Counted from the first letter of the stretch, positions 17,642 to 28,026 are shown. The stretch: DNA of 64,000 bases from Cryobacterium suzukii (GCF_004403185.1 NZ_SOHJ01000004.1:372001-436000); one strand, 5' to 3'. Numbers and translations are program-made. The notes: generated from the letters alone by a model not told the origin.

Positions 17642-18871
17642 TCAGTGGCCACCGGAACGGCGCTTGTTGTACACGTCAAAGGCCACAGCGAGCAGCAGCA
17701 CGAGGCCCTTCACTGCCTGCTGCCACTCGATACCGATGCCAAGAATCGACATGCCGTTATTGAGCACGCCAATAATCAAACCGCCGATGATGGCGCCGCC
17801 GACAGTGCCGATACCACCCTGCACGGCCGCACCGCCAATAAAGGCCGCCGAAATGGCCTCGAGCTCGAAACCGTCACCGGCTTTCGGACCGGCCAGGTTG
17901 AGCCGTGCGGTGAAGATAAGACCGGCCAGGGCGGCGAGAATCCCCATGTTCACGAACAGATAAAAATCGACCCTGCGATTCTTGATCCCCGAGAGTTCTG
18001 CCGCGTGGCGGTTACCACCGATGGCGTAGATGTGTCGCCCGAACACCGTTCGGTTCATGACGACGCCATAGATCAGCACGAGCACAGCGAGCACGATCAA
18101 TGTGACCGGAATGCCCTTGTAGCTGGCGAGCGCGTACGCGAAGAATCCAAGCCCAGCGGTGATGAGCACGAGCTTAATTACGAACCAGACCAGGGGCTCG
18201 ACCTCTTGCCCGTATTTGGCCCGACCAAGGCGGGTGCGCACCTGCTGAATGATCAGAGCGATAACAGCGATCGCACCGACTCCGAGGGTGAGCGGGTCGA
18301 GATCGAACTCACCAAATACATCGGTGAGGAATCCATTACCGAGTGCACGGTACTCCGCGGGGAACGAGCCGATGTTCGAGTTCCCCAGCACAACCAGCGC
18401 GAGGCCACGAAAAATGAGCATGCCCGCCAGCGTCACGATAAAGGCCGGAATGCCGACATAGGCGATCCAGAACCCTTGCCACACTCCCACGAGGGCTCCG
18501 ATGGCGAGAGACATGATGATGGCGAGCCACCACGGCAAGCCCCACTGCACGGCGAAGACGCCGGAACACGCCCCGACGAAGGCCGCCACCGAACCCACTG
18601 AGAGGTCGATGTGGCCAGCCACAATGACCATGACCATGCCGATCGCGAGAACGAGAATGTACCCGTTTTGCACGATCAAGTTCGAGATATTCTGCGGCCG
18701 CAGAAGGATGCCGTCGGTCAAAATCGTGAAAAGCACCACCACCAGAATCAAGGCAATGAAAATGCCGTTCTTGCCGAGGTCGGTCAACACGTGGCTCAGC
18801 CAAGACGTCGCCTTGTTCTCGCTCGGATTGACCAGGCCTCCTTGGACCGGCGTGGCGTTTTGATCACTCAT
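17642..18871 (-). CDS. gguB: Sugar ABC transporter permease, GguB/XylH type
   Basis: 409 residues with about ten hydrophobic helices, starting at NGIFIALILVVVLFTILTDG. The family segment AGHIDLSVGSVAAFVGA and the C-terminal AISAAFIGGAAVQGGIGTVGGAIIGGLIIGVLNNG mark a ribose/xylose-type (BPD_transp_2) permease. It would form the membrane channel for monosaccharide uptake. It is last in the transport set after the binding protein and ATPase, directly downstream of the arabinose catabolic genes, so L-arabinose is the likely cargo. Confidence 0.92.
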   Translation of the reverse strand: MSDQNATPVQGGLVNPSENKATSWLSHVLTDLGKNGIFIALILVVVLFTILTDGILLRPQNISNLIVQNGYILVLAIGMVMVIVAGHIDLSVGSVAAFVGACSGVFAVQWGLPWWLAIIMSLAIGALVGVWQGFWIAYVGIPAFIVTLAGMLIFRGLALVVLGNSNIGSFPAEYRALGNGFLTDVFGEFDLDPLTLGVGAIAVIALIIQQVRTRLGRAKYGQEVEPLVWFVIKLVLITAGLGFFAYALASYKGIPVTLIVLAVLVLIYGVVMNRTVFGRHIYAIGGNRHAAELSGIKNRRVDFYLFVNMGILAALAGLIFTARLNLAGPKAGDGFELEAISAAFIGGAAVQGGIGTVGGAIIGGLIIGVLNNGMSILGIGIEWQQAVKGLVLLLAVAFDVYNKRRSGGH

Positions 18872-18903
18872 TGCGTTTCTCCTTTTATCCGCTAGCGCCG
18901 GCG

Positions 18904-20433
18904 CTAGCGGGCCTTTTCCATGGTCATGTGCTTGATGAGGGTCTCCGGGGTGGCGATTGCGATCGGGAATTCCCCCGTGATGGCGCCCTCGGCGAGCGTG
19001 TAAATGCGGTCGCAGATACCGAGCAGTTCGGGCAACTCCGACGAGATGACGATGACGCCCTTGCCAGCTGCCGCGAGCTTGTTGATGATCGTGTAGATCT
19101 CATATTTTGCACCGACGTCGATGCCTCGAGTGGGCTCGTCAAGGATCAAGACGTCGGGATCGGAGTAGATCCACTTCGACAGCACGACCTTCTGCTGGTT
19201 GCCACCGGAAAGTTTTCCGGTCTTCGCGAGCACACTCGGCGCCTTGATGTTCATGCTGGTGCGATACTCGTTGGCGACCCGATACTCCTCGTTGTCGTTC
19301 ACCAGGCCTTTCTTTACCAGCCGGTGCAAGGCGGCCATCGAAATATTGCGTTTGATGTCCTCGATCAGGTTGAGGCCGTAGGTCTTGCGGTCCTCGGTCG
19401 CGTAGGCAATTCCATTGTCAATGGCCTCGGTCACTGTGCGGGTCTTTATCTCCACCCCGCGCTTGAAGACTCGGCCGGTGATCCGGCTGCCATACGAACG
19501 TCCAAAAAGGCTCATCGCGAATTCGGTGCGGCCAGCACCCATGAGGCCGGCAATTCCGACGATTTCGCCGGAGCGAACATTGAGGTTGACGTGGTCGACC
19601 ATCACTCGTGTTGGGTCCTGCGGGTGGAATGCGGTCCAGTCCTCTACCCGGAGAATCTCGGATCCTATGTCGGGCGTGTGATCCGGGTAGCGGTGTTCGA
19701 GGTCTCGACCGACCATGTCCTTGATGATGCGCTCTTCGGTGACATCGACCTTGGCGATCGTCTCGATCGCCCGGCCGTCACGAATGACTGTGACTGAGTC
19801 GGAGACTTTCTTAATCTCATTGAGCTTGTGACTGATGATGATGGACGTGATGCCCTGGCCCTTGAGATGCAAAATGAGGTCCAGCAGGTGGTCGGAATCA
19901 TCATCGTTGAGCGCGGCCGTCGGCTCGTCAAGAATCAGCAGTTTCACCCGCTTGGAGAGCGCCTTGGCGATTTCGACGAGCTGCTGCTTGCCAACTCCGA
20001 TATCCATGATGCGGGTCGTCGGGTTTTCCTTCAACCCGACGCGCGCGAGAAGCTTTGCAGCTTCCAGGTTGGTTCTGTTCCAGTCGATGAGACCCAACGC
20101 GCCCTTTTGCTCGTTGTTCAGGAAAATGTTCTCCGCGATCGACAGGTACGGGCTCAGCGCAAGCTCTTGGTGAATGATCACGATCCCCTTGGCCTCGGAA
20201 TCGCTGATGCTTTTGAATTCGACGACCTCGTCCTCGAAGACGATGTCTCCGGTGTAGGTGCCGTGCGGGTAGACACCGCTGAGCACCTTCATCAGGGTTG
20301 ATTTGCCGGCACCGTTCTCGCCGCAGATGGCATGTACCTCACCGCGACCGACGTCGAGCGTCACGTTGGAGAGCGCCTTAACTCCGGGAAACGTCTTCGT
20401 GATGCTGCGCATCTCAAGGATGTTCGTGGTCAC
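18904..20433 (-). CDS. gguA: Sugar ABC transporter ATPase with two cassettes, GguA type
   Basis: About 509 residues. The GTG at 20433 is preferred since GAAGAAGG precedes it; an upstream TTG is also open. The first cassette has Walker [10 protein letters not shown], a degenerate signature [15 protein letters not shown] and Walker [12 protein letters not shown]. The second has GLMGAGRTE in place of Walker A, a signature [14 protein letters not shown] and [14 protein letters not shown]. This double-cassette layout is that of RbsA/XylG/GguA ATPases. It would power the adjacent permease. Confidence 0.92.
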   Translation of the reverse strand: MTTNILEMRSITKTFPGVKALSNVTLDVGRGEVHAICGENGAGKSTLMKVLSGVYPHGTYTGDIVFEDEVVEFKSISDSEAKGIVIIHQELALSPYLSIAENIFLNNEQKGALGLIDWNRTNLEAAKLLARVGLKENPTTRIMDIGVGKQQLVEIAKALSKRVKLLILDEPTAALNDDDSDHLLDLILHLKGQGITSIIISHKLNEIKKVSDSVTVIRDGRAIETIAKVDVTEERIIKDMVGRDLEHRYPDHTPDIGSEILRVEDWTAFHPQDPTRVMVDHVNLNVRSGEIVGIAGLMGAGRTEFAMSLFGRSYGSRITGRVFKRGVEIKTRTVTEAIDNGIAYATEDRKTYGLNLIEDIKRNISMAALHRLVKKGLVNDNEEYRVANEYRTSMNIKAPSVLAKTGKLSGGNQQKVVLSKWIYSDPDVLILDEPTRGIDVGAKYEIYTIINKLAAAGKGVIVISSELPELLGICDRIYTLAEGAITGEFPIAIATPETLIKHMTMEKAR

Positions 20434-20529
20434 GTGAGCACCTTCTTCATTCTCTTGAATGGTCAATTGCGGGTGATGTCGCGAGAGACCGCGCTATCAA
20501 CAACCAGCTGAAAATCTGTGTGGCAGAAC

Positions 20530-20558
20530 GGCCGGTGGGTAGGACTACCCCACCGGCC
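20530..20558 (-). promoter_or_regulatory. Stem-loop between the binding-protein gene and the ATPase gene
   Basis: A perfect 10-bp stem (GGCCGGTGGG with CCCACCGGCC) around a 9-base loop, in the 164-base gap after the binding-protein gene. No T-run follows. Such hairpins often protect the abundant binding-protein mRNA or partly terminate it so less ATPase and permease are made. That role is inferred. Confidence 0.6.
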
Positions 20559-20597
20559 ATTGTGCACGGACTAATACAGGGTGAAACGAGGTGAAAC

Positions 20598-21728
20598 CTA
20601 GCCGTTGATCTCTGCTTCGGTCCAGTAGCCAGAGTCAATAAGCAGGGCCGGGATGTTGTCCTTGACCACGATCGCCGAGTCGAGCAGGAACGACGGAACG
20701 ACTTTCACTCCGTTGTCGTAGTCCTCGGTGTTATTGGTTTCCGGCTCTTCACCGTTGAGCAGGGCGACAGCCATGTCCACGGCAACGGCTGCGAGTTCAC
20801 GCGTGTCCTTGAAAATGGTGCCGTACTGCTCGCCCGAGTTGATCGCCTTGACGGAGTCGATCTCCGCGTCCTGGCCAGAAATGATGGGCCAGCCTTCGCC
20901 CACGGTGTAACCGGAACCCTCGAGTGCCGAAATGATGCCACGGGAGATGCCGTCGTACGGGGACAGGATGGCGTTGACCACGGTGCCGTCCGAATACTGC
21001 GCTGTGAGGAGGTCCTCCATACGGGCCTGAGCCTCTTCTCCAGCCCAGCGCAGGGTAGCGACCTGCTCGATGTCGGTCTGGTTGCTCTTGACCACGAGCA
21101 CGCCGTCGTCAATCAGCGGCTGAAAGATATCCATGGCACCGTTGAAGAAGAAGAAGGCGTTGTTGTCATCGAGGGACCCAGCGAACAGCTCCAGGTTGAA
21201 CGGGCCAGCGGGCGCACCCTCAATGGCGGTACCGTCGAGCTCAACGAGGCCAAGGCCGTTCAAGACCGACCAGGCCTGCTGCTGTCCGACCTTGAAATTG
21301 TCGAAGGATGCGTAGTAGTTGACGTTCTCGGTGTCGCGAATGAGGCGGTCGTAGGCGATTACAGGAATGTCTGCATCGGCAGCATCCTGCAGCACGCTGG
21401 TGAGCGTCGTTCCGTCGATCGAGGCCACGATCAGGGCTTCCGCACCCTTGGTGATCATGTTCTCAATCTGAGAAACCTGCATGGGGATATCGTCCTCGGC
21501 ATACTGCAGGTCAACGGTGAAACCCTGTTCTTCCAGCTGGCTCTTCACGGCGTTCCCGTCCGCGATCCAACGTTCGGAACTCTTTGTCGGCATGGCAACG
21601 CCGATCAGGCCCTTGTCGCCGTCGCCACCGCCATCGCCACCGGTGGCGTTACCACCCGAGGCGCAGGCTGCCATCGATACCACGAGGGCACCCGCGGCTA
21701 CGACGGCGAAGAATACGTTCTTTTTCAC
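20598..21728 (-). CDS. chvE: Monosaccharide-binding lipoprotein, ChvE type
   Basis: 376 residues from a GTG with AAAGGAA upstream. Lipobox region [11 protein letters not shown] gives a lipidated Cys. The mature part is a type 1 periplasmic-binding fold: [29 protein letters not shown], then [33 protein letters not shown], then [18 protein letters not shown]. This is the ChvE/XylF pattern that binds arabinose, xylose or glucose. It follows araA by only 55 bases. Confidence 0.9.
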   Translation of the reverse strand: MKKNVFFAVVAAGALVVSMAACASGGNATGGDGGGDGDKGLIGVAMPTKSSERWIADGNAVKSQLEEQGFTVDLQYAEDDIPMQVSQIENMITKGAEALIVASIDGTTLTSVLQDAADADIPVIAYDRLIRDTENVNYYASFDNFKVGQQQAWSVLNGLGLVELDGTAIEGAPAGPFNLELFAGSLDDNNAFFFFNGAMDIFQPLIDDGVLVVKSNQTDIEQVATLRWAGEEAQARMEDLLTAQYSDGTVVNAILSPYDGISRGIISALEGSGYTVGEGWPIISGQDAEIDSVKAINSGEQYGTIFKDTRELAAVAVDMAVALLNGEEPETNNTEDYDNGVKVVPSFLLDSAIVVKDNIPALLIDSGYWTEAEING

Positions 21729-21760
21729 TGTGTTTCCTTTCGATTTTTATCATCTGTGAC

Positions 21761-21789
21761 GTGAATTGCAGAATGTGAAACGGTTACAT
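21761..21789. promoter_or_regulatory. Degenerate regulator site upstream of the sugar-binding protein
   Basis: AATGTGAAACGGTTACAT (21772-21789) resembles the palindromes near araB and the regulator gene but with the right half shifted by one base. The preceding 11-mer GTGAATTGCAG (21761-21771) also occurs at 25814-25824 upstream of araB. It overlaps the araA stop codon. Confidence 0.4.
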
Positions 21790-23301
21790 GCCTTGCGCCA
21801 GTCGGTAGTAGGACTGATTCCAACGCACTTCGCGGGCAAAATCGCGCAAGGTGGTGGTCTTATCGATCACGAGAAGCTCGGTGCGAGCTATCTCGGCGAA
21901 ATCGTGGAACACCTCGATGCCGACGGCGGTCGACATCACGGTGTGGTGGGCGGCGCCGGCGGTGAGCCAAGCGGCCGCGGAGGTGGCGAAGTCGGGTTCG
22001 GGGCGCCAGACGGCACGCCCGACCGGAAGGTTCGGCAGCGCGGCCGTCGGCTCGACAACCTCGACCACGTTCGCCACCAGGCGGAAACGGTCGCGCATGT
22101 CGCTCATCGCCACCACCACGGCAGGACCGGGGTCGGCGTTGAAGACCAGGCGCACGGGGTCTTCGCGACCGCCGATGCCGAGCGGGTGGATCTCTAGCGT
22201 CGGCCGCTCGCGTGTGAGGGAGGGGCTCACCTCGAGCATGTGCGCTCCGAGAATCAGCTCCGCGCCGGGAGTGAGGTCGTAGGTGTAGTCCTCCATCAGG
22301 CTCGCGCCACCGGGAAGCCCGGAGCCCATGACATTGGCTACGCGAACAAGAACGGATGTCTTCCAATCGCCTTCCGCACCGAAACCGTAGCCTTGGGCCA
22401 TGAGGCGCTGCACGGCGAGCCCGGGAAGCTGGCGCAGGGCGCCGAGGTCCTCGAAGCTCGTGGTGAACGCGGCGAAGTCGCCGGCCTCGAGGAAGGTTTT
22501 GAGCCCCAGTTCGATCGCCGCGCCGTAGCGCAGTGACGCGTGTCGTGCGCCGCCGTGCCGCAATTCGGGGACCACGTCGTAGAGGTCCTCGTATTCGGCG
22601 ACCAACGCGTCGATGGCGGCATCCGCTGTGGAATGCACGGCCTCGGCGAGTTCGTTGACGGGCCAGGTGTTGACTTGCACACCAAAGCGCAGTTCGGCCT
22701 CGGTTTTGTCGCCTTCGGTTACGGCGACGTAGCGCATATTGTCGCCGAAGCGGGCGAGCTTCATGGTGCGGCTCGCCGCCCAGCCGGCAGCGGCGCGGGT
22801 CCAGGAGCCGATGCTTTTGCTTACGGCGGGGTTGGACACGTGACCGACGACGGTCTTACGGGTCACGCCGAGACGGGTCTGAATGTAGCCGAACTCCCGG
22901 TCGCCGTGCGCGGCCTGGTTGAGGTTCATGAAGTCGAAGTCGATCTCAGCCCAGGGCAATTCGACGTTCGCCTGAGTGTGCAGATGCAGGAGCGGCTTGG
23001 TTAGCGCGTCGAGGCCGGCGATCCACATCTTGGCCGGCGAGAACGTGTGCATCCAGGCGATGAGGCCGATGACGCGGTCGTCGGCATTAGCGTCGAGGGC
23101 GGCGCGGCGAATGGACTCGGAGTCCTTCAGCACGGGCTTCCAGACAACCCTCACGGGCACGTCGGAGCTCCCGTCGAGCGAACGGGAAATCTGCAAGGAC
23201 TGCTCGGCCACCTGGCGCAGCGTCTCTTCGCCATAAAGGTTCTGGCTTCCGGTCAGAAACCAGACTTCGACGTGGTCGAGGGTCGTGGTAAGAGGTGCCA
23301 T
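21784..23301 (-). CDS. araA: L-arabinose isomerase
   Basis: 505 residues, the usual size. It begins [25 protein letters not shown], the family hallmark, and has [44 protein letters not shown] (with a catalytic Glu) and LEDYTYDL-like [27 protein letters not shown]. It converts L-arabinose to L-ribulose using Mn2+. Its start overlaps the araD stop by one base (TAATG). Confidence 0.97.
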   Translation of the reverse strand: MAPLTTTLDHVEVWFLTGSQNLYGEETLRQVAEQSLQISRSLDGSSDVPVRVVWKPVLKDSESIRRAALDANADDRVIGLIAWMHTFSPAKMWIAGLDALTKPLLHLHTQANVELPWAEIDFDFMNLNQAAHGDREFGYIQTRLGVTRKTVVGHVSNPAVSKSIGSWTRAAAGWAASRTMKLARFGDNMRYVAVTEGDKTEAELRFGVQVNTWPVNELAEAVHSTADAAIDALVAEYEDLYDVVPELRHGGARHASLRYGAAIELGLKTFLEAGDFAAFTTSFEDLGALRQLPGLAVQRLMAQGYGFGAEGDWKTSVLVRVANVMGSGLPGGASLMEDYTYDLTPGAELILGAHMLEVSPSLTRERPTLEIHPLGIGGREDPVRLVFNADPGPAVVVAMSDMRDRFRLVANVVEVVEPTAALPNLPVGRAVWRPEPDFATSAAAWLTAGAAHHTVMSTAVGIEVFHDFAEIARTELLVIDKTTTLRDFAREVRWNQSYYRLAQGM

Positions 23302-24011
23302 TACTTCAGTGCTCCCTGTGGGGCTTGCCCGTAGACGTTTTGGTATCGGTCGAACAGGGAATCGATGAATTCCTGCGGGATGGAAACCAGCTTGCCGCCG
23401 GTGCGCGCGAGCTGCACGGTGCGAGCCACGTCTTCCACCATCACGGCGGCCTTTACCGCATCACGGGCGTCTTTGCCGATCGTGAACGGGCCGTGATTGG
23501 CCATGAGTACGGCGCGCGAACGGTGGCCGGTGAGGGTTTCCACGATGCCGCGGCCGATCGAATCATCTCCGATGATGGCAAACGGACCCACCGGGACCGG
23601 GCCGCCGAATTCGTCGGCCATTGCAGTGATCACGCAGGGGATGGCTTCGTTACGGGCGGCCCAGGCCGTGGCGTAAGTGGAGTGAGTGTGTACGACTCCC
23701 CCGACGTCTGGCATGTTCCGATACACGTAGGCGTGCGCGGCGGTGTCGCTGGACGGCGACCGATCAGCACCGGGCGTGCCCGGAATGACGTTTCCGTCGA
23801 GGTCGCAGAGGATCATGTTCTCGGGAGCCAGATCGGCGTAGTCCACCCCGCTGGGTTTGATCACGAAGAGGTCAGCCCCGGGCACGCGGCCGGAAACGTT
23901 GCCGCCGGTCCAGACCACGAGACCGTTACGAACCAGTTCGACGTGGAGGCGGGTTACCTCTGCACGAATACGGGCGACCGCGACTTCGATCTGGGGTCCG
24001 TAGGTGCTCAT
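23301..24011 (-). CDS. araD: L-ribulose-5-phosphate 4-epimerase
   Basis: 236 residues of the class II aldolase/epimerase fold. Visible landmarks are [11 protein letters not shown], the KPSG phosphate site, [12 protein letters not shown], the zinc ligands HTHS, and ANHGPFTIG with the third His. It makes D-xylulose 5-phosphate for the pentose phosphate pathway. It overlaps araB by 4 bp and araA by 1 bp. Confidence 0.96.
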   Translation of the reverse strand: MSTYGPQIEVAVARIRAEVTRLHVELVRNGLVVWTGGNVSGRVPGADLFVIKPSGVDYADLAPENMILCDLDGNVIPGTPGADRSPSSDTAAHAYVYRNMPDVGGVVHTHSTYATAWAARNEAIPCVITAMADEFGGPVPVGPFAIIGDDSIGRGIVETLTGHRSRAVLMANHGPFTIGKDARDAVKAAVMVEDVARTVQLARTGGKLVSIPQEFIDSLFDRYQNVYGQAPQGALK

Positions 24012-25759
24012 GCACTCACCAGCGCAGTCCGGTTCGTGGCCGCAGCCCGGCGCTTCAGTGCCTTGAGACGGTGCATGACGTCGTTCTCGCCTCGGCCGAA
24101 GTAGTCGTGCAGCCTCGTGTATTCAGCGAACAGCTCGTCGTACGCCGTCGAAGATGCCTCGTTGGGCACGTACACGTTCTTGTTGAGCTTGCCCATCTTT
24201 TCGCCCGCGGCGCGCACGTCGGGGTAGGCGCCGGCGGCAACGGCCGCGTGAATCGCAGCGCCGAGCGCTGGGCCTTGTTCGCTCGCGATGGTGCTGATCG
24301 GCAGGCGGAGTATGTCGCTGTAGGTCTGCATCAGGAATGCGTTTTTGAGCAGCCCGCCAGCCACGATGAATTCCGTCACGGGCACGCCGCTTGAGTTGAA
24401 GGTTTCGATGATCGTGCGGGTACCGAAGGCGGTGGCTTCGAGCAAGGCTCGGTAGATCTCCTCTGGTCGGGTGGTGAGCGTCGTACCGAGTACGAGGCCT
24501 GAGAGCTCATGGTCAACGAGCACCGAACGGTTGCCGCTGTGCCAGTCAAGGGCCACGAGTCCATGGCCGCCAACAGGCTGATCCTTGATGAGTTCGGTGA
24601 GGTGCTCGTGCACGCTGCGGCCAAGCGCCCGAGCCTCGTCGACGTATCCGGCTGGAACCTGGTTGTTGACGAACCAAGCGAAGATGTCACCGACACCGGA
24701 CTGGCCGGCCTCATAGCCGTAGAGCCCGGCGATGATGCCGCCGTCGACGACGCCGCACATGCCTGGCACCTCGGCGAGACGGTCGGAGTTCATCACGTGG
24801 CAGGTGCTCGTGCCCATGATGGCGACCATCTGTCCGGGGTTTACGGCTTGCGCGGCCGGGGCCGTCACGTGCGCGTCTACGTTACCGACCGCGACGTGAA
24901 TGCCTTCGGGTAGCCCGGTCCAAGCCGCGGCCGCGGCTGACAGTGTTCCGGCGGATGCGCCGAGCTGGCCGATCTCGTGCGCCACTTTGTCGAGGGCGAA
25001 CCGTGAAAAGTCGCGGTTGAGCGCGCCAAGGAAAGCCTCGCTCGGGTAGTCGCCATCCTGCAGAATGCCCTTGTAGCCCGCTGTGCAGGCGTTGCGCACG
25101 TAGCTGCCGGTGAGTTGCCATACGATCCAGTCGGCGGCTTCAACCCAGTGGTCCATACGGTCGTAGAGCTCGCGGTCCTCCTCCAGCAGTTGCAGTCCCT
25201 TAGCGAACTCCCATTCGCTTGAGATCAGCCCGCCGTAGCGAGGCAGCCAGCACTCATCCCTCTCGAAAGCGAGGTCATTGATACGGTCGGCCTGGGCCTG
25301 CGCCGCGTGGTGACGCCAGAGCTTTACGTACGCGTGGGGGCGGCCAGCGTACTCGGGAAGTTCATTCAGAGGTGTGCCGTCGGAGAGAACGGGAATCATG
25401 GTGCAGGCCGTGAAATCGGTGCCGATTCCGATGACGCGGCTCGGGTCGATGCCGGCGTCTGCGACGGCAGCCGGAACCGCGCTCTGCAAGACTGCCACGT
25501 AGTCCGCGGGAACCTGGAGTGCCCACTCGGGCGGAAGTGCCTCACCGGTGACGGCGAGGGTCGTGTCCATGACGGCGTGTGGATAGTCCAGAACGGCGGA
25601 GCCGAGTTCGACGCCGTCCGAGACCCGCACGACCACGGCCCGGCCGGAGAGAGTTCCGTAGTCGACGCCAACGACGTAGGACTCGGGATCAATGAACGCC
25701 GCAGCGCTGGCTGCGGTGTCGACCGATTCTCCGGCGGGCGGGCGGGACGAGGTGCTCAC
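24008..25759 (-). CDS. araB: L-ribulokinase
   Basis: 583 residues of the FGGY kinase family with a GTG start. The N-terminal ATPase segment is VVGVDYGTLSGRAVVV; then GIGTDFTACTMIPV and the substrate segment WKLWRHHAAQ-like VKLWRHHAAQAQADRIN. The C-terminal half has GNVDAHVTAPAAQ, IMGTSTCHV and the ATP-binding FIVAGGLLKNAFLMQTYSDIL. First catabolic gene of araB-araD-araA; an operator-like palindrome lies 80 bases upstream. Confidence 0.96.
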   Translation of the reverse strand: MSTSSRPPAGESVDTAASAAAFIDPESYVVGVDYGTLSGRAVVVRVSDGVELGSAVLDYPHAVMDTTLAVTGEALPPEWALQVPADYVAVLQSAVPAAVADAGIDPSRVIGIGTDFTACTMIPVLSDGTPLNELPEYAGRPHAYVKLWRHHAAQAQADRINDLAFERDECWLPRYGGLISSEWEFAKGLQLLEEDRELYDRMDHWVEAADWIVWQLTGSYVRNACTAGYKGILQDGDYPSEAFLGALNRDFSRFALDKVAHEIGQLGASAGTLSAAAAAWTGLPEGIHVAVGNVDAHVTAPAAQAVNPGQMVAIMGTSTCHVMNSDRLAEVPGMCGVVDGGIIAGLYGYEAGQSGVGDIFAWFVNNQVPAGYVDEARALGRSVHEHLTELIKDQPVGGHGLVALDWHSGNRSVLVDHELSGLVLGTTLTTRPEEIYRALLEATAFGTRTIIETFNSSGVPVTEFIVAGGLLKNAFLMQTYSDILRLPISTIASEQGPALGAAIHAAVAAGAYPDVRAAGEKMGKLNKNVYVPNEASSTAYDELFAEYTRLHDYFGRGENDVMHRLKALKRRAAATNRTALVSA

Positions 25760-25838
25760 GAAATTGACTCCGATGTCGACTGTGGTGCGAACGCTGCCCG
25801 ACCTGCCACCGCGGTGAATTGCAGCGGATAGTCGTGAA

Positions 25839-25856
25839 AATGTGAACGGTCACATT
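25839..25856. promoter_or_regulatory. LacI-type operator upstream of araB
   Basis: AATGTGAACGGTCACATT is an 18-bp palindrome with two central mismatched positions. It is 80 bases upstream of the araB start and close in sequence to two palindromes upstream of the nearby LacI-type regulator gene. Confidence 0.75.
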
Positions 25857-25967
25857 GATGAATTCACTTTGGCCCAGACTCGATTCGTCTGTCAATACTT
25901 TTTTATCTCGTTTGGATAACGGCGCTACAGGTGCGTCCTCGCCGACTCGAGCAGGTTGGATCGGCTC

Positions 25968-26990
25968 CTACCAGGCAGGTGCTGCCGTCGACGAGCGCAC
26001 TACGAGCTCAGGGATCAGAGGGCTGGACGAAGCTTCGTTCAGGCTCCCGGTAATGTTGGCCAGAAGCAAGGCGACGCAGCGGCGGCCAAGCTCCGCGAAG
26101 TCCTGGCGCACGGTGGTAAGCGGCGGCCAAAAGTGTGCTGCCTCAGGGATATCGTCGAATCCGACGATGCTGACGTCGCGCGGAATATCGAGCCCGGCGT
26201 CGCGGATGGCATGCATGAGCCCGAGCGCCATCTGGTCGTTGGATGAGAAGATGGCCGTGAAGTCGCGCACCCGGAGCAGTTCCCGCCCGGCGTAATAACC
26301 GAAGTCGGCGGTCCAGTCACCCAGGATCGGCGCGGTGGTCGGAACGTCATTCGCCCCCATCTCCTCGAGGAATCCGCGCATGCGCGCCTCGGCCTCGATC
26401 CAGTCCTGCGGTCCGGCCAGGTGGTAGATGTTGCGGTGTCCGAGGTCGATGAGATGTCGCGTGGCGACACGGGCCCCAGCTATCTGGTCGACTGAGAGGA
26501 CGTGTTTACCTTCGCCACTGGTGGATTGCAACGTCACGTACGGCACAGCGATCGCCAGCTTTTCGATGGCTTCGATGACACGCACCTGGGGTGCAATAAC
26601 CACGATCCCCTCTACGGACTGGTACATCAGGTGATCAACTGCTGCCTGGATCGACGAGGGTTCCCCTCGGGAGAGGTTGGCTGTGTTCACAAAATAGCCG
26701 GCCTCCCGGGCGGCATCCTGTATCGCAGCGATACTGCTCGCCGGACCGTATTCCGCGCTCAATGCCGACAGCACGCCGATCGTGCGGGACTGTCCCTTGA
26801 CCAGTGCCCGGGCTGCGCTGCTCGGCCGGTATTGCAGCTCGTCGATCACCTGCTGAACACGCAGTCGCGTCGACTCCCGAATGCTGGGGTGCGAGTTGAG
26901 CACGCGCGACACCGTCTGGTGCGACACTCCGGCAAGGCGTGCCACGTCTCGAATGCTCGGGGTACGCCCCGTTGGCAGGCTATCGGACAC
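25968..26990 (-). CDS. LacI-family regulator of the arabinose operon
   Basis: About 340 residues. The start is taken as the GTG at 26990, just before the helix-turn-helix TPSIRDVARLAGVSHQTVSRVLNSHPSIRESTRLRVQQVIDEL; longer frames upstream run through the operator region. The hinge PSSAARALVKGQSRTIGVLS and the sugar-binding domain (FSSNDQMALGLMHAIRDAGLDIPRDVSIVGFDDIPEAAHFWPPLTTV) are typical. It lies 208 bases upstream of araB on the same strand and is flanked by three matching palindromes, so it probably represses the ara regulon and itself. The effector is likely arabinose or a derivative. Confidence 0.92.
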   Translation of the reverse strand: MSDSLPTGRTPSIRDVARLAGVSHQTVSRVLNSHPSIRESTRLRVQQVIDELQYRPSSAARALVKGQSRTIGVLSALSAEYGPASSIAAIQDAAREAGYFVNTANLSRGEPSSIQAAVDHLMYQSVEGIVVIAPQVRVIEAIEKLAIAVPYVTLQSTSGEGKHVLSVDQIAGARVATRHLIDLGHRNIYHLAGPQDWIEAEARMRGFLEEMGANDVPTTAPILGDWTADFGYYAGRELLRVRDFTAIFSSNDQMALGLMHAIRDAGLDIPRDVSIVGFDDIPEAAHFWPPLTTVRQDFAELGRRCVALLLANITGSLNEASSSPLIPELVVRSSTAAPAW

Positions 26991-27005
26991 GATCACCCCC
27001 AATGG

Positions 27006-27074
27006 AATGTGCACGGTCACATTCTGCAGCCGCACTCCAGTATCACCCTTATGGGCCAATGTGACTGTCACATT
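27006..27074. promoter_or_regulatory. Two operators upstream of the LacI-type regulator
   Basis: AATGTGCACGGTCACATT (27006-27023) and the perfect odd palindrome AATGTGACTGTCACATT (27058-27074), about 52 bp apart. The first is 15 bases before the regulator start, suggesting autorepression; looping between the two is possible. They also lie upstream of the divergent shikimate-dehydrogenase-like gene. Confidence 0.75.
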
Positions 27075-27138
27075 GTGATTGTGACAGTCTCGCCGGGCCA
27101 ACTTCGCTCGCTTTGGATGCAGGCCACACACTGTACAC

Positions 27139-27957
27139 ATGCCCATTCTCAACAAAGACATGACCCTGTGCATTTCGCTGTCGGCCCAGCCCAGCAATCT
27201 CGGAACCCGGTTTCACAACTACCTGTACGAGGAGTTGGGTCTGAACTACATCTACAAGGCTTTCGCCCCCGCAAATCTGGCCGATGCCATCGCCGGTGTG
27301 CGCGGGCTGGGCATTCGCGGTTGCGCGGTGTCGATGCCTTACAAAGAAGATGTCATCGCGCTCATCGATGATATGGATGCCTCGGCGTCGGCCATCGACT
27401 CGGTTAACACGATCGTGAACGACGACGGCCACTTGACGGCATACAACACCGACTACTCAGCCGTGCAGCGCCTGCTGGCCGAGCACGAGGTTCCAAGCGC
27501 CTACTCGGTGATCGTGCGCGGAAGCGGCGGCATGGCCAAGGCCGTCGCGGCGGCCCTGCACGATGCCGGGTTCGCTCGGGGCACGATCGTCGCGCGCAAC
27601 GAGTCCACTGGCCGCGCCCTGGCCGCACTCTACGGCTATGCCTGGGCGGCTGATATCGGCGCGCTCACCGCCGACCTGATCGTCAATGTCACTCCCGTGG
27701 GCATGGCCGGGGGTGCTGAATCCGATACCGTGTCGTTTCCGGCCGCGGCGATCGAGGCGGCCAGGATGGTGGTCGACGTCGTCGCCTCGCCCGCCGAAAC
27801 ACCGCTCATTTTGGGCGCACGAGCGCTCGACAAGCCGGTCATCACCGGCGCTGAAGTCGTAGCCCTGCAGGCCGAGGAGCAGTTCTTTCTGTACACCGGC
27901 ATCCGTCCTACCCCCGACCAGGTACGCCGCGCCGCAGCCTTCTCCCGCCTCCCCTGA
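27139..27957 (+). CDS. Shikimate 5-dehydrogenase-like protein
   Basis: 272 residues. Residues that bind shikimate in AroE are all present: the S-x-S pair (S13, S15), K69 in MPYKEDV, N90 in DSVNTI and D105 in YNTDYSAV. The NAD(P) loop is GSGGMAKAV near 128-136, followed by VARNES. C-terminal PVITGAEVVALQAEEQFFLYTG replaces the common AroE end. It may be a shikimate or quinate dehydrogenase paralogue rather than the main AroE, as it stands alone and not with aro genes. Confidence 0.8.
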   Translation: MPILNKDMTLCISLSAQPSNLGTRFHNYLYEELGLNYIYKAFAPANLADAIAGVRGLGIRGCAVSMPYKEDVIALIDDMDASASAIDSVNTIVNDDGHLTAYNTDYSAVQRLLAEHEVPSAYSVIVRGSGGMAKAVAAALHDAGFARGTIVARNESTGRALAALYGYAWAADIGALTADLIVNVTPVGMAGGAESDTVSFPAAAIEAARMVVDVVASPAETPLILGARALDKPVITGAEVVALQAEEQFFLYTGIRPTPDQVRRAAAFSRLP

Positions 27958-27967
27958 CCCCATTCTC

Positions 27968-28017
27968 TTGGACGGGGCCCGGGCCCCGTCCAAGGGCCCA
28001 GTTTATAAACTGGGCCC
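27968..28017. repeat. Composite GC-rich palindrome, copy 1
   Basis: A perfect 26-bp palindrome at 27968-27993 (core GACGGGGCCCGGGCCCCGTC, outer bases TTG/CAA) is followed directly by a perfect 24-bp palindrome at 27994-28017 (GGGCCCA, core GTTTATAAAC, TGGGCCC). It sits between two convergent genes. Two related copies are at 32337 and 54358. No target-site duplication was seen. Confidence 0.85.
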
Positions 28018-28026
28018 ATGTTTCGG

